DNA of 8,833 nt from positions 1 through 8,833 of the forward strand of contig JAKQEZ010000052.1 in NCBI GenBank assembly GCA_029558435.1, given 5' to 3'. Numbering within the stretch: the first letter of the stretch is position 1; each line of letters starts with the position of its first letter. The notes under the pieces are model-generated. The model made no database searches and was not told the origin of the DNA. It saw nothing but the letters and a program-made list of their open reading frames with translations. Both the position numbers and the translations under genes were made by a program. Shown here in pieces: positions 1 to 7,378 of this stretch. This DNA comes from Bacteroidota bacterium. Its GTDB lineage: Bacteria; Bacteroidota; Bacteroidia; Flavobacteriales; Crocinitomicaceae.

Positions 1-2607
1 CAAATTCAACAAATAAAAGGTGTAGCAGAGATTACTGTTTTAGGAGGAGAGGAAAGAGAAATACAAGTAAAAATAAATCAGGACAAACTGAAATTGTATA
101 AAATTTCAATGGTTCAGGTTGTTGAAGCAATTAATCGTTCTGGCTTAGACTTACCTGCTGGAAAGGTGCAAACCGAAAAAGAAAGTAATTCAGTTCGTTT
201 AACGGGAAAATTCACATCTATTGAGGATATTAAAAATGTCCAAGTCGCTATGCCTGTTTTAGGAAGTCCAGTTTATGTAAAAGACATAGCAGATGTAATT
301 GATGGTATAAAAGAAACAACTTCCATAAGTCGCTACAACGGTAAAAACGGCATTGGTTTAATGCTGAAAAAACAAGGAGATGCAAACGCAGTAGATGTTT
401 CAAAAGCAGTTCGGGAGAAATTTCAATCTATCGAACAACAAAATGCCAGTTCGGGTGTGAAATTTATTATTGCAGACGATAGCACCGACAACACGATTGC
501 AGCCGTTAATTCTGTAGTTTTTGATTTGATTTTAGCGGTGTTATTGGTCTCGTTAGTAATGCTTTTATTTCTACGAAGTTTTAGAAATTCATTAATCGTT
601 TTGGTAGCTATTCCAACATCTTTAGTTACCGCATTCGCTGTGATGTGGCTTTTGGGTTACACCTTAAACTTAATGACTTTGCTTGCAATGTCTTTAATCA
701 TTGGTATTTTGGTAGATGATGCTACCGTAGTTTTAGAAAACATTCAAAAGCACTTAGATAAAGGAAAAGACAAACGAACTGCTGCAATGGATGGCAGAAT
801 GGAAATTGGCTTTGCTGCATTATCCATCACCTTGGTTGATGTTGTGGTTTTCTTGCCTATTCTTTTTCTTCAAGTGTTTGTTGCTGATATGCTCAAGCAG
901 TTTTCGGTTGTAGTAGTAACTTCTACTCTCACCAGTTTATTGGTTGGTTTTACTTTAACGCCTTGGATGGCTTCTCGTATTGGCAAAAAAGAAGACTTAC
1001 AACCTACCAATTTTTTCAATCGCTTTTTACTATGGTTTGAAATTCAATTAGAAAACTTTAATGAATGGTATGGTCGCAAATTAGAATGGGTATTGAACCA
1101 TAAATTAGCTTTTACAGGTATCGTTATTGTGCTTTTTGCAATGACTTTAGGCATTATGAAACAAGGTATTATTGGTAAAGAATTAATTTCAACTGGCGAC
1201 CAAGGAAAATTTAGAATGGCATTAGAATTTGATAAGTCCACATCTATACATCAAAACAATTTAATTGCTCAAAAGATTGAAACATACATTATTCAACAAA
1301 CCGAAGTAGCAACGGTGTTCAGCAATATTGGCGGACCAAGCACTGGCATTGGAAGTTTGGGAGTAGGTTCAGCAAATAAAACGGAATTTACTATTCAATT
1401 AAAATCCAAAAAGGAATTGAATAATTTACCTACCGAAACATTTATGAAAAATCTTCGGGAAGAACTAAAGTCAAAATTTCCGAGTATCAATTATTCAATG
1501 GCAGCATTGGGTTTAATTCCACGTTCAGCACCAATTGAAATTACGTTAAGCGGTAGCAATTTGGACTTGGTGATGAAAACAGGCGATGAATTGAAAACGG
1601 TAATTGAAAAAATTCCCGGTGCGGATAATGTTCGCTTATCCGTTGAAGCAGGTAGCCCCGAATACAAAATAATTCCCGACAAGGATAAAATGCAACGATT
1701 GGGTTTAACAACGGCTTATGTTGGTTTGAACCTAAGAACAGCGTTTACAGGTAATGATGATGCAACCCTAACCGAAAACGGAACGGAATATCCTGTGCGA
1801 ATTTGGTTAGATGAATTTAGCAGACGAAATTTTGAAGATGTTCAACAACTTTCCATTATTAACCCAATGGGGATACCAGTTGAAATTTCACAATTTGCAA
1901 GCGTTGAGCAAGACAATTCTCCGTCATTGTTAGAACGAAAAGACCGACAACCAGCGGTTACTTTAACGGCAGACGCATTAGGCAGACCATCAGGAACTGT
2001 AGCAGACGATGTAGTAGCTTATCTAAAAGAAAATCCATTGCCAAACGGAATACAAATGACTTGGGGTAGCGACATCAAAAGACAGAATGATAGTTTTGGA
2101 GCATTAGGTTCTGTTTTACTCATTTCGTTTTTACTGATATACCTGATTATGGTAGCACTTTACGACAGTTTTATTTATCCATTTGTAGTATTATTTTCTA
2201 TTCCAGTAGCAGCAATTGGGGCATTTTTCGCTTTGAATTTGTCGTTAAGTAATTTGAGTTTATTCGCTTTATTGGGTTTAATTATGCTAATGGGCTTAGT
2301 GGTAAAAAACGCTATTCTAATTGTTGATTTTACCAATCAATTAAAAGCAGAAGGCATACATTTTAAAGAAGCCTTAATCATTGCAGGAAAGGGTCGTATG
2401 AGACCAATCCTAATGACAACCCTTTCAATGGTAGTTGGTATGCTTCCCATCGCAATGGCGACAGGAACAGCAGCAGAATGGAAAAACGGTTTGGCTTGGG
2501 TAATCATTGGCGGACTTCTATCATCTTTAATTTTGACCGTATTTTTAGTGCCAATGGTCTATTATTTAGTTGACACAGCAAAAGAAAAAATAAACAGAAG
2601 AAAATAG
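1..2607 (+). CDS. RND-family multidrug efflux permease (AcrB-like), N-terminus cut by window edge
   Basis: Inner-membrane proton-driven pump subunit, which would work with a periplasmic adaptor and an outer-membrane channel. The reading frame is open from base 1, so the true start lies upstream; the TTG at 94 is internal. The visible 868 residues begin in the porter region after TM1. By family length (about 1030-1060 aa) roughly the first 160-170 residues are missing. TM2-TM4 lie near residues 170-245, with the proton-relay pair in GILVDDATVVLENI (D239, D240). TM8-TM12 lie near 700-855, with the relay lysine in GLVVKNAILIV (K769), followed by RMRPILMTTLSM. The DD plus K set points to the HAE1-type drug and amphiphile pumps; substrate is unknown. 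The gene ends with TAG and a basic tail. It shows no sign of damage and appears to be the resident flank of the array downstream. Confidence 0.95.
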   Translation, partial: QIQQIKGVAEITVLGGEEREIQVKINQDKLKLYKISMVQVVEAINRSGLDLPAGKVQTEKESNSVRLTGKFTSIEDIKNVQVAMPVLGSPVYVKDIADVIDGIKETTSISRYNGKNGIGLMLKKQGDANAVDVSKAVREKFQSIEQQNASSGVKFIIADDSTDNTIAAVNSVVFDLILAVLLVSLVMLLFLRSFRNSLIVLVAIPTSLVTAFAVMWLLGYTLNLMTLLAMSLIIGILVDDATVVLENIQKHLDKGKDKRTAAMDGRMEIGFAALSITLVDVVVFLPILFLQVFVADMLKQFSVVVVTSTLTSLLVGFTLTPWMASRIGKKEDLQPTNFFNRFLLWFEIQLENFNEWYGRKLEWVLNHKLAFTGIVIVLFAMTLGIMKQGIIGKELISTGDQGKFRMALEFDKSTSIHQNNLIAQKIETYIIQQTEVATVFSNIGGPSTGIGSLGVGSANKTEFTIQLKSKKELNNLPTETFMKNLREELKSKFPSINYSMAALGLIPRSAPIEITLSGSNLDLVMKTGDELKTVIEKIPGADNVRLSVEAGSPEYKIIPDKDKMQRLGLTTAYVGLNLRTAFTGNDDATLTENGTEYPVRIWLDEFSRRNFEDVQQLSIINPMGIPVEISQFASVEQDNSPSLLERKDRQPAVTLTADALGRPSGTVADDVVAYLKENPLPNGIQMTWGSDIKRQNDSFGALGSVLLISFLLIYLIMVALYDSFIYPFVVLFSIPVAAIGAFFALNLSLSNLSLFALLGLIMLMGLVVKNAILIVDFTNQLKAEGIHFKEALIIAGKGRMRPILMTTLSMVVGMLPIAMATGTAAEWKNGLAWVIIGGLLSSLILTVFLVPMVYYLVDTAKEKINRRK

Positions 2608-2616
2608 CCATCGCAC

Positions 2617-2685
2617 AGGTGTAAGCACATTTGCAATTCGCACAAGCCAACGCACAGTCCAAAAATTGCAAAAGAGCTTACACCT
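2617..2685 (+). repeat. Long imperfect hairpin, left copy of a two-copy family
   Basis: Two 22-nt arms (2617-2638 and 2664-2685) pair at 20 of 22 positions around a 25-nt loop. The only two mismatches sit in GCACATT opposite AAAGAGC, giving A.A, C-G, A.A. The loop contains CGCACAAGCCAAC (2639-2651). A second hairpin at 8638-8704 has the same mismatches and loop motif but different stem bases. It starts 10 bp after the RND stop, so it could also help end that transcript, although no T-run follows directly. It may be a structured RNA or a folded-DNA target; function unknown. Confidence 0.85.
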
Positions 2686-2846
2686 TTACCACCCAAAGAA
2701 AAATTATTTTTTAAAATTCCCTTCCCTTATAAAATTTTTAAAACCACTACCCACAGCCGACACAAACAGCCCCATTCGCACTCGACAATGACAGCGAAAC
2801 TCACAGCAGACAAGGACTTTACAACCTCGACAGACAGAAGGCCAGC
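2686..2846. other. Non-coding spacer between hairpin and first palindromic repeat
   Basis: About 160 bp with no credible gene. It begins with a very AT-rich stretch (about 2696-2745) and continues as GC-richer sequence up to the inverse core of the first attC-like repeat. A 34-codon ATG frame at 2788-2892 runs into the repeat and is not considered real. I see no GTTA-type unit start here, so any left boundary of a unit upstream of the first repeat is degraded or absent. Confidence 0.6.
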
Positions 2847-2979
2847 TTATAACAGCGGTTTGGCAAAAGTGGCGGTTCAGTGCTTCGTATGACAATTTTT
2901 TGTATAATTGAAGTGCGGTTCTTCGCATAAAACTTTGTGGTGAAAATCGCCACCTTCGCCAAGCCGCAAAACGTTATCG
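2847..2979 (+). repeat. attC-like palindromic repeat, copy 1
   Basis: 133 bp, bounded by TTATAAC (2847-2853) and GTTATCG (2973-2979). Inner arms 2855-2874 and 2948-2967 pair at 17 of 20 positions. One unpaired base (A2854) on the left faces five (2968-2972) on the right, between outer and inner boxes. The centre is variable and contains a small CAATT/AATTG stem. Its left flank (GGCCAGCTTATAAC) does not match its own right flank beyond GTTAT, but does match the right flank of copy 3. Overall form and length resemble the large attC sites of chromosomal integrons such as the Vibrio VCR. Predicted crossover is between G2973 and T2974. The repeat is seen directly; the attC assignment is inference. 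Confidence 0.9.
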
Positions 2980-3020
2980 GATATTCTAAAACAACGACAG
3001 TGCAAACAATAAACTGACAA
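2973..3020 (+). promoter_or_regulatory. Cassette 1 leader with conserved CTAAAA and ACGACAGTGCAA
   Basis: A 48-bp leader between the repeat and the TTG start of the helicase gene. CTAAAA lies exactly 13 bases after the core G (2986-2991), as it does at 7385 and 8439 in the other two units. The 12-mer ACGACAGTGCAA (2994-3005) recurs at 8446-8457. There is no recognisable Bacteroidota promoter or Shine-Dalgarno sequence. It may be a conserved cassette 5' end or an untranslated leader; function unknown. Confidence 0.5.
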
Positions 3021-6000
3021 TTGGAAACAGTAGGACACCTAAATATTATTCAAGAGTTACAGCAACTTAACGACAACCTAACACTTTGGTTGACGGAGAG
3101 CAATGACGGGCAGATATTTGAGGTTTTGACAATCAAACAAAACAAGGAATACCAAACTTTACTTGACCGACTTCTTAAAAATGAAATTCTTCCGTTAGTC
3201 AACAAGGACATTGACGGCATACAAAAAATTATTCGTGCTGACTTTGACACGAAAACGAAAACTCACTATATCGTTTACCAGCACAACGACAATCTTCAAC
3301 CTATTTGCAACCCGACAATAAAAGCACTTAAATCTTTGTTGTCAGGGCTTGACAGTTTGAAGAAACAAAACCGTTTCGGTTTTGTGATTTCTGACGAAAC
3401 CATATTAACAAATCAAAGCGAAGCTTCGCTTCGCTTTGTAGGTTTATTTGAGTTATTCAAACAGCAGAACCTTCTCAATAAAAATTTTCTTGCACCCGAA
3501 CTATCAGACACAAGACCAAATTTTCAATCCGACATTTATTCTGTTTTCAAATGTTTTGAAGCTATTTTAGAAAGTAATCAAGATGAAACCTTGAAAGAGA
3601 TTTTTACAAAATCTCTTTCTGAAAAACGGACAAGCCGTTTTTCTAAGTATTCGGAAATTTTAGAGGAGCTTGAAAAGGTTAAGGTTACAGCAAATTCAAT
3701 TCATCGAAGCGGACAGACCGCTATCAAAGTTGTTGTAAAGTCAGAGGACAGAGAAACCTTTTTGCCAACACTTAATGAAATGAACAACACCTGTTATTTC
3801 TTACTTGAAAGAGACCTTTCCAAAGACAAAGGGCAAATCACAGGGCAATTTTCAACTAAAAATTATAGTGGTAGATTTTTTGCAGACACAGCCGGACACA
3901 TTTTTATTCCAGTTCAAGGAATAAAACGCCAACCTTTTGTTAAAGCCATTCAACAAGGGTTTATTTCTGATTACGGATTTGATTTTAATCCGGTGCAATA
4001 CTTTGACAGTTTCCGTTACTTCTACAACAAATGGGAACATCTAAATACAATTACGGAACTCAACCAAACAAAGCAGGACTTACTTAAAAAGTGGCAAACA
4101 CTTCCCGACCAAGAAAGAGAATTCATTGAAGAAAATGCTTTCAAAGCAAAATATATTGAACGTGAAGAAAGCACAAACAACCCTGCAAACATTCGGTTTA
4201 CGCTAACGGAAGAGTTTAGAAATTGGGATAAGTTGAAAGAATTGAAGCGAAACGAAGTGAACCTTTCCATTGATGATAAATTAATTGGAAAAATTCAGGA
4301 CTACAATCCTTCGGATTGTTTCCTTGTTATCAAAGACGCAAAAATTACAGTTGACGAAATTCCAGCGAATGGAGACTTGCTTCAAGATGTAAGAATGGAA
4401 ACAAGTCAATTCAAAAAGCAAGTTGAAGCGTGCAAAAAATTTGAAAATAAAGACATTGTTAATCCAGAGTTGTGCGGAATACTTGCCACACCTGAAAGAA
4501 TTCCCCAACCGAATAGAATTGATATTGACTATGATGGTTTCATTAAACAAGTCAAAAATAAAAATCTTAAAACAGACCAAACACAAAGAGAGGCAGTGCT
4601 TGAAGCACTGCATTACAAACCAGTTTATTTAATTCAAGGACCGCCAGGAACAGGTAAGACAACTGTAATAGTTGAACTCATTCAACAAATTATTTCACAA
4701 AACAGCAATGCAAAAATTTTAGTTACATCACAATCGAATTTAGCGGTTGACAATGTTTTGGAACGACTGCCCGAAAACATTTTGTTTATGCGTTTGGCAG
4801 CAGACGAGGACAGAATTAGCTATGATATAAAAGAACATTCATTTCAAAGCAAGCTCAAACATTGGGTAAAGGACACACAAGAAAACTCTACCGAGTTTTT
4901 TCAAAAGCACTTTCAAAGTAAGATTAAAGAAAAAGCATTAGTAACCTTTTACAACTTCTATTCAAACAACATCAGAACAGGAAATGAAACTGCCTTCGGC
5001 AGTTTTAATAATCTGTTGCGTATGCAGAACCAATATATCAAGGAACTATTTGGAAATGCAAAAAACTTCAAAGAGGTTGACCAAATCTTTAATGAAAAAT
5101 TAGGCAAAGAATTTCAGCAGTTAAAGACAATTCAAAAAGATTGGTTTGCTTTTCTTTCTAATGCAGACACAGACGAGGGAGCAAAGAAGAAGTCAATGCT
5201 AAATGACGGAAGCAACGAAATTGACTTGCGAACTGCATTTGTAAAATCTGTCAATGTTATTGGTGCAACTTGCATTCACATTGCAAGCAGTCAATACAGC
5301 AAAATCAATTTCCGTTTTGATTATGTGATAATGGACGAAAGCAGTAAAGCATCGCCAGCCGAAAATCTTGTTCCAATAAATATGGGTCAGAACATCATTT
5401 TGATTGGCGACCACAAGCAACTTCCACCAGTAATAACAAGAGAAGAAGCGGTAAAACAAAAAGTAAAAGACAAGTTAGAGGACAACGGACTTGATATTGA
5501 AAAAGAGTTTGGTGAAAGTTTATTTGAAAAACTGATTACAGCATTTGAAGCAAATGAGAATTTACACAGCTTCATAAAAATGTTAGACATTCAATATCGT
5601 ATGCCAAGACAAATTGGAAATTTGATTGGTAGGTTTTTCTACAACGGCAAATTGAAAAATCCTGACATCAAACTACTTCCAAACTTTGACAAGGATAAAT
5701 TTCACGAACTGAAATTCAAAATGCCAACTACTTCAATCTTTGACACAGCAACGGATAAAGAAATTGAAGTTCCTAATTCAGTTGTTTTTGTTAGTACTTC
5801 TAACCAACAAAATCCAAACGACAACGACAACAAATTTAACAGAAGTAATGAATGCAACAAAAACACGATTAAAGAAATATTAAAGCAACTTAACAAACTA
5901 TACCCAGACAATTTGAAAAGAGAAAAACCATTGACAATTGGAGTGATTGCTGGTTATAGAGGACAAGTAAATTTATTGAAAGACAGCATTGATTTACAAC

Positions 6001-6350
6001 TATACAAAAATTTCTTAAAGACAGACGAAGAAGGAAAAGCAGAAACATTGATTGAAATAAATACCGTAGATAAGTTTCAAGGAGCAGAAAGAGACATTAT
6101 CATTTACGACATCGTAAAAAGTAGTAAAGGCGGAAGTTCAATTGGCTTCCTTGATGACTACCGAAGAATAAATGTTGCCTTTTCACGAGTGAAAAGATTG
6201 TTGATTGTTGTTGGAGACAGCGAATATATTTTGAAAAGAGCAACACTAAATCCAAGCGGAAAATTTACAGAATTTAAACTCAAAGAAATTGTTGCAGAAC
6301 TTGACAGACAAGGAGTAATTGTTCACAGCTTAAACGAAATGATACAATGA
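3021..6350 (+). CDS. N-terminal pseudokinase fused to superfamily 1 (COG1112/DNA2-Upf1-like) helicase
   Basis: Predicted cytoplasmic ATP-dependent nucleic-acid helicase with a kinase-like sensor domain. Residues about 15-220 follow the protein-kinase fold: EVLTIK (K39), hinge-like YIVYQHND (83-90), APE (158-160) and SDIYS (170-174). Catalytic residues are lost: the HRD region reads FGFVISDETIL (119-129) and the DFG position reads VGLFE. Helicase motifs are intact: GPPGTGKT (540-547), MDESSKASP (DE 772-773), GDHKQLPP (796-803), QYRM (858-861), VDKFQGAERD (1016-1025), RRINVAFSR (1048-1056). The TTG start at 3021 is chosen because an in-frame TGA (3015-3017) lies just upstream and later starts would cut the kinase-like lobe. 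Its stop overlaps the next gene by four bases (ATGA), implying coupled translation. The kinase-helicase architecture recalls the helicase of Mokosh anti-phage systems; that function is inferred. Confidence 0.92.
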   Translation: METVGHLNIIQELQQLNDNLTLWLTESNDGQIFEVLTIKQNKEYQTLLDRLLKNEILPLVNKDIDGIQKIIRADFDTKTKTHYIVYQHNDNLQPICNPTIKALKSLLSGLDSLKKQNRFGFVISDETILTNQSEASLRFVGLFELFKQQNLLNKNFLAPELSDTRPNFQSDIYSVFKCFEAILESNQDETLKEIFTKSLSEKRTSRFSKYSEILEELEKVKVTANSIHRSGQTAIKVVVKSEDRETFLPTLNEMNNTCYFLLERDLSKDKGQITGQFSTKNYSGRFFADTAGHIFIPVQGIKRQPFVKAIQQGFISDYGFDFNPVQYFDSFRYFYNKWEHLNTITELNQTKQDLLKKWQTLPDQEREFIEENAFKAKYIEREESTNNPANIRFTLTEEFRNWDKLKELKRNEVNLSIDDKLIGKIQDYNPSDCFLVIKDAKITVDEIPANGDLLQDVRMETSQFKKQVEACKKFENKDIVNPELCGILATPERIPQPNRIDIDYDGFIKQVKNKNLKTDQTQREAVLEALHYKPVYLIQGPPGTGKTTVIVELIQQIISQNSNAKILVTSQSNLAVDNVLERLPENILFMRLAADEDRISYDIKEHSFQSKLKHWVKDTQENSTEFFQKHFQSKIKEKALVTFYNFYSNNIRTGNETAFGSFNNLLRMQNQYIKELFGNAKNFKEVDQIFNEKLGKEFQQLKTIQKDWFAFLSNADTDEGAKKKSMLNDGSNEIDLRTAFVKSVNVIGATCIHIASSQYSKINFRFDYVIMDESSKASPAENLVPINMGQNIILIGDHKQLPPVITREEAVKQKVKDKLEDNGLDIEKEFGESLFEKLITAFEANENLHSFIKMLDIQYRMPRQIGNLIGRFFYNGKLKNPDIKLLPNFDKDKFHELKFKMPTTSIFDTATDKEIEVPNSVVFVSTSNQQNPNDNDNKFNRSNECNKNTIKEILKQLNKLYPDNLKREKPLTIGVIAGYRGQVNLLKDSIDLQLYKNFLKTDEEGKAETLIEINTVDKFQGAERDIIIYDIVKSSKGGSSIGFLDDYRRINVAFSRVKRLLIVVGDSEYILKRATLNPSGKFTEFKLKEIVAELDRQGVIVHSLNEMIQ
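3365..3385. repeat. Perfect 9-bp hairpin inside pseudokinase coding region
   Basis: ACAAAACCG and CGGTTTTGT pair perfectly around a TTT loop. It falls in the codons of the segment that replaces the kinase catalytic loop. It is one of seven short perfect hairpins noted in this gene. Confidence 0.7.
3414..3438. repeat. Perfect 11-bp hairpin with TTC loop inside pseudokinase coding region
   Basis: CAAAGCGAAGC (3414-3424) and GCTTCGCTTTG (3428-3438) pair perfectly around TTC. It encodes residues around QSEASLRF, between the degenerate catalytic loop and the degenerate DFG position. It is the strongest of the in-gene hairpins and is GC-richer than its surroundings. Confidence 0.8.
3621..3643. repeat. 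Perfect 9-bp hairpin inside helicase-fusion gene
   Basis: GAAAAACGG (3621-3629) and CCGTTTTTC (3635-3643) pair perfectly around ACAAG. It lies near the C-terminal end of the kinase-like domain (residues about 201-208). Confidence 0.7.
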
Positions 6351-7252
6351 GCAAGGAGCAAAACAAACCGCAACAAAAATTCCAAAGGGAGTTTACGATG
6401 TTCAAAGACAATCGTAAACCCGACTTTGAATTAAAAACCATTTTTGAAATCTATTTGCCATTTTGGTTTTGCAGACAGAATGTAGTTGTTGAAAGAGAAA
6501 TAGAATTAGACCGTTTCAGCAAAATCATTTTGCAAACTATTCAAAATGGTTTTACCAAACATTCTGAAGTGTGTGATTTTTTAGGAGTAGAAACAAATTC
6601 ATTTGTAACAACCCAATTTCATTTTCTCCTCAAAAATGGATTGCTGAATGAAACACCAATCAGCAACGACACAGAATATGAAATCACTTTTGAAGGCTTC
6701 GCTTTCCTCGACAGGAAAAAGAAAATAACAGCAGTTGAAACAGTTGATTTTGAATATTTCTACAACGACTTAACACTTGAATTTTTGGACAAGCACCGCT
6801 TTGATTTTGTAGTAAACGACTTGACAAAAGAGTTTGTGGACACAAGCAAACCGCTTGACACTAAAAACATTTCAGAGGGAAAGAGAGCAAAGTTTTCGGG
6901 CTATCAAGTTTTACAAACAAACTTGCTTCCACCAAACAGAATTGAAATTCCGCACAAGAACAAACCTTATAATCTCAACAAAGTTGAGTTTGCAAACTTC
7001 TTCAACAAACAGTTTCAAGACAAATCATTTTATGACTTTGAAAGTAACAACATTGAAACGCATAAGCGTTCTATTTGCTTTTTAGCTTTTGAATATGAGG
7101 ACAACACAGGAGTTAAAATATATGACATCAGACATTTCAAAAAAACAGTAAAAGAATTTGATCGACACGAATTAGAGGAAAAACTAACTAAGCAGACGAC
7201 TGACTTTTACAAGAAAAATCCCTTGACGAATGGAGAGAAGAACATCCGATAA
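6347..7252 (+). CDS. Unrecognised 301-aa partner of the helicase with a probable winged-helix segment
   Basis: I do not recognise the family. The ATG overlaps the helicase stop (ATGA), so the two are almost certainly co-translated and probably act together. There is no signal peptide or membrane segment. Residues about 50-130 look like a winged helix: helices around RFSKIILQTIQNGFTKHSEVCDFLGV and a second helix ending FLLKNGLLNE, then a beta-wing-like YEITFEGFAFLDRKKK. The rest is charged, with many aromatic residues. I find no HxK(x)4D phospholipase-D motif, which is expected of the Mokosh partner, and no other catalytic signature I can name. The stop codon TAA (7250-7252) lies within the inverse core of repeat 2, and the last codons are fixed by the site, so the C-terminus may have been cut or set at cassette formation. 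Possible roles are nucleic-acid sensor or effector for the helicase. Confidence 0.88.
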   Translation: MSKEQNKPQQKFQREFTMFKDNRKPDFELKTIFEIYLPFWFCRQNVVVEREIELDRFSKIILQTIQNGFTKHSEVCDFLGVETNSFVTTQFHFLLKNGLLNETPISNDTEYEITFEGFAFLDRKKKITAVETVDFEYFYNDLTLEFLDKHRFDFVVNDLTKEFVDTSKPLDTKNISEGKRAKFSGYQVLQTNLLPPNRIEIPHKNKPYNLNKVEFANFFNKQFQDKSFYDFESNNIETHKRSICFLAFEYEDNTGVKIYDIRHFKKTVKEFDRHELEEKLTKQTTDFYKKNPLTNGEKNIR

Positions 7253-7378
7253 CACGGGTTTGGCAAAAGTGGCGGTTCAGTGCTCCGCAGACACATTTGT
7301 GGTTAATCAAAGTTTGGTTCTCCGCATCAACATTTGTGGTGAAAAACGCCACCTTCGCCAAGTCCGAAACCGTTAGCG
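7247..7378 (+). repeat. attC-like palindromic repeat, copy 2
   Basis: 132 bp, bounded by CGATAAC (7247-7253) and GTTAGCG (7372-7378). The arms share TTTGGCAAAAGTGGCGG and GCCACCTTCGCCAAG with copy 1, and the same 1-versus-5 unpaired spacing recurs (A7254 on the left). The inner box differs in sequence from copy 1 but keeps partial pairing. The centre has its own CACATTTGTG hairpin and differs from copies 1 and 3. The left flank matches the start of cassette 1 and the right flank matches the end of cassette 2. Predicted crossover is G7372/T7373. Confidence 0.9.

Larger units (their letters stand above)
2974..7372 (+). mobile_element. Putative integron-type gene cassette 1 (pseudokinase-helicase operon)
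   Basis: A 4.4-kb unit from the proposed crossover in repeat 1 to that in repeat 2. Its start (GTTATCGGATATTCT, including the shared G) is the near-perfect complement of its end (AGAACATCCGATAAC, 7239-7253), with one mismatch in 15. This is what a circularised integron cassette predicts, since both core halves belong to the same cassette. It carries two overlapping genes in the same direction as the repeat, a short 5' leader (about 40 bp) and essentially no 3' spacer, which is the compact layout of cassettes. At 4.4 kb it is large for a cassette. No recombinase is encoded inside it. Confidence 0.55.

Noticed and set aside
2788..2892. 34-codon ATG frame on the + strand running into repeat 1
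   Set aside because: More than a third of it translates the palindromic repeat itself. Such frames arise wherever the repeat follows an ATG, and no coding signal precedes it.
2897..2910. Promoter in the centre of repeat 1 (TATAATTG)
   Set aside because: It deviates from TAnnTTTG, lacks a -33 element, is not conserved in the other two copies and lies in the variable centre of the palindrome.
2704..2928. Minus-strand 74-codon frame across the spacer and repeat 1
   Set aside because: It crosses the conserved palindrome and has no recognisable protein character.
6834..7085. Plus-strand 83-codon frame inside the 301-aa gene
   Set aside because: It is an alternative frame within a well-supported gene that has continuous coding character and coupled translation.
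6347..7252. Phospholipase-D nuclease identity for the 301-aa protein
   Set aside because: Suggested by the Mokosh-like neighbour, but no HxK(x)4D motif is present in the sequence.
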